In this document: one piece after another, positions 5,239 through 5,259 of the stretch
Layout: each line of letters opens with the position of its first letter
How positions within the stretch are numbered: the first letter of the stretch is position 1
NCBI GenBank assembly: GCA_025457725.1
Contig: JALOTU010000202.1
Span: 1-5,259 of the forward strand
Origin: Verrucomicrobiota bacterium
GTDB taxonomy: Bacteria; Verrucomicrobiota; Verrucomicrobiia; Limisphaerales; DSYF01
DNA: 5,259 nucleotides
Direction: 5' to 3'
The notes under the pieces: generated by a model
Told to the model about the DNA's origin: nothing
The model's input: only the letters and a program-made list of their open reading frames with translations
The model's database searches: none
Translations under genes and position numbers: made by a program

Positions 5239-5259
5239 GTGTGCGCGGAGGTTACGCCG

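Overview
The window is GC-rich bacterial chromosomal DNA carrying four complete protein genes in two opposed pairs. The first two genes, an aldo/keto reductase (353-1288) and an ARPP-1 (DUF6569) family protein (1652-2650), lie on the minus strand. The next two, a WYL-domain transcriptional regulator (2830-3819) and DNA polymerase IV (dinB, 4165-5238), lie on the plus strand. No tRNA, rRNA, CRISPR array, transposase or integrase is visible. The spacers hold short GC-rich palindromic repeats, and the spurious translation of the pre-dinB spacer resembles a kind I associate with Verrucomicrobia and related Planctomycetes-Verrucomicrobia-Chlamydiae genomes. That taxonomic guess comes from memory of such repeats and general composition, and it is weak.

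Layout. Positions 1-352 hold no gene I can support. They contain an AT-rich patch and a strong 9-bp hairpin at 251-273, past the 3' end of the reductase gene. The 363-nt gap between the reductase and ARPP-1 genes contains a large two-part stem-loop (1564-1620) and a second hairpin (1548-1568) that competes with it for the same bases. The 179-nt gap between ARPP-1 and the WYL gene is a divergent promoter region with two sets of dyads. One dyad overlaps a perfect TTGACA hexamer. The 345-nt gap between WYL and dinB is packed with hairpins and two identical 25-bp copies of a palindromic repeat. All three plus frames stay open through most of this stretch, so dinB can easily be given a start about 100 codons too early.

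How the genes may work together. The WYL regulator and the ARPP-1 gene are divergent neighbours sharing one promoter region, which suggests that the regulator controls itself and perhaps ARPP-1. WYL regulators commonly respond to nucleic acid or nucleotide ligands and often control DNA-damage or phage-defence genes. ARPP-1 is a poorly understood family. DinB is a translesion polymerase, but the hairpin-rich gap before it means an operon with the WYL gene cannot be assumed. The reductase has an intact catalytic tetrad and looks like a stand-alone metabolic enzyme. No established multi-gene system is evident. The WYL/ARPP-1 pair and the structured spacers are the parts that deserve follow-up.
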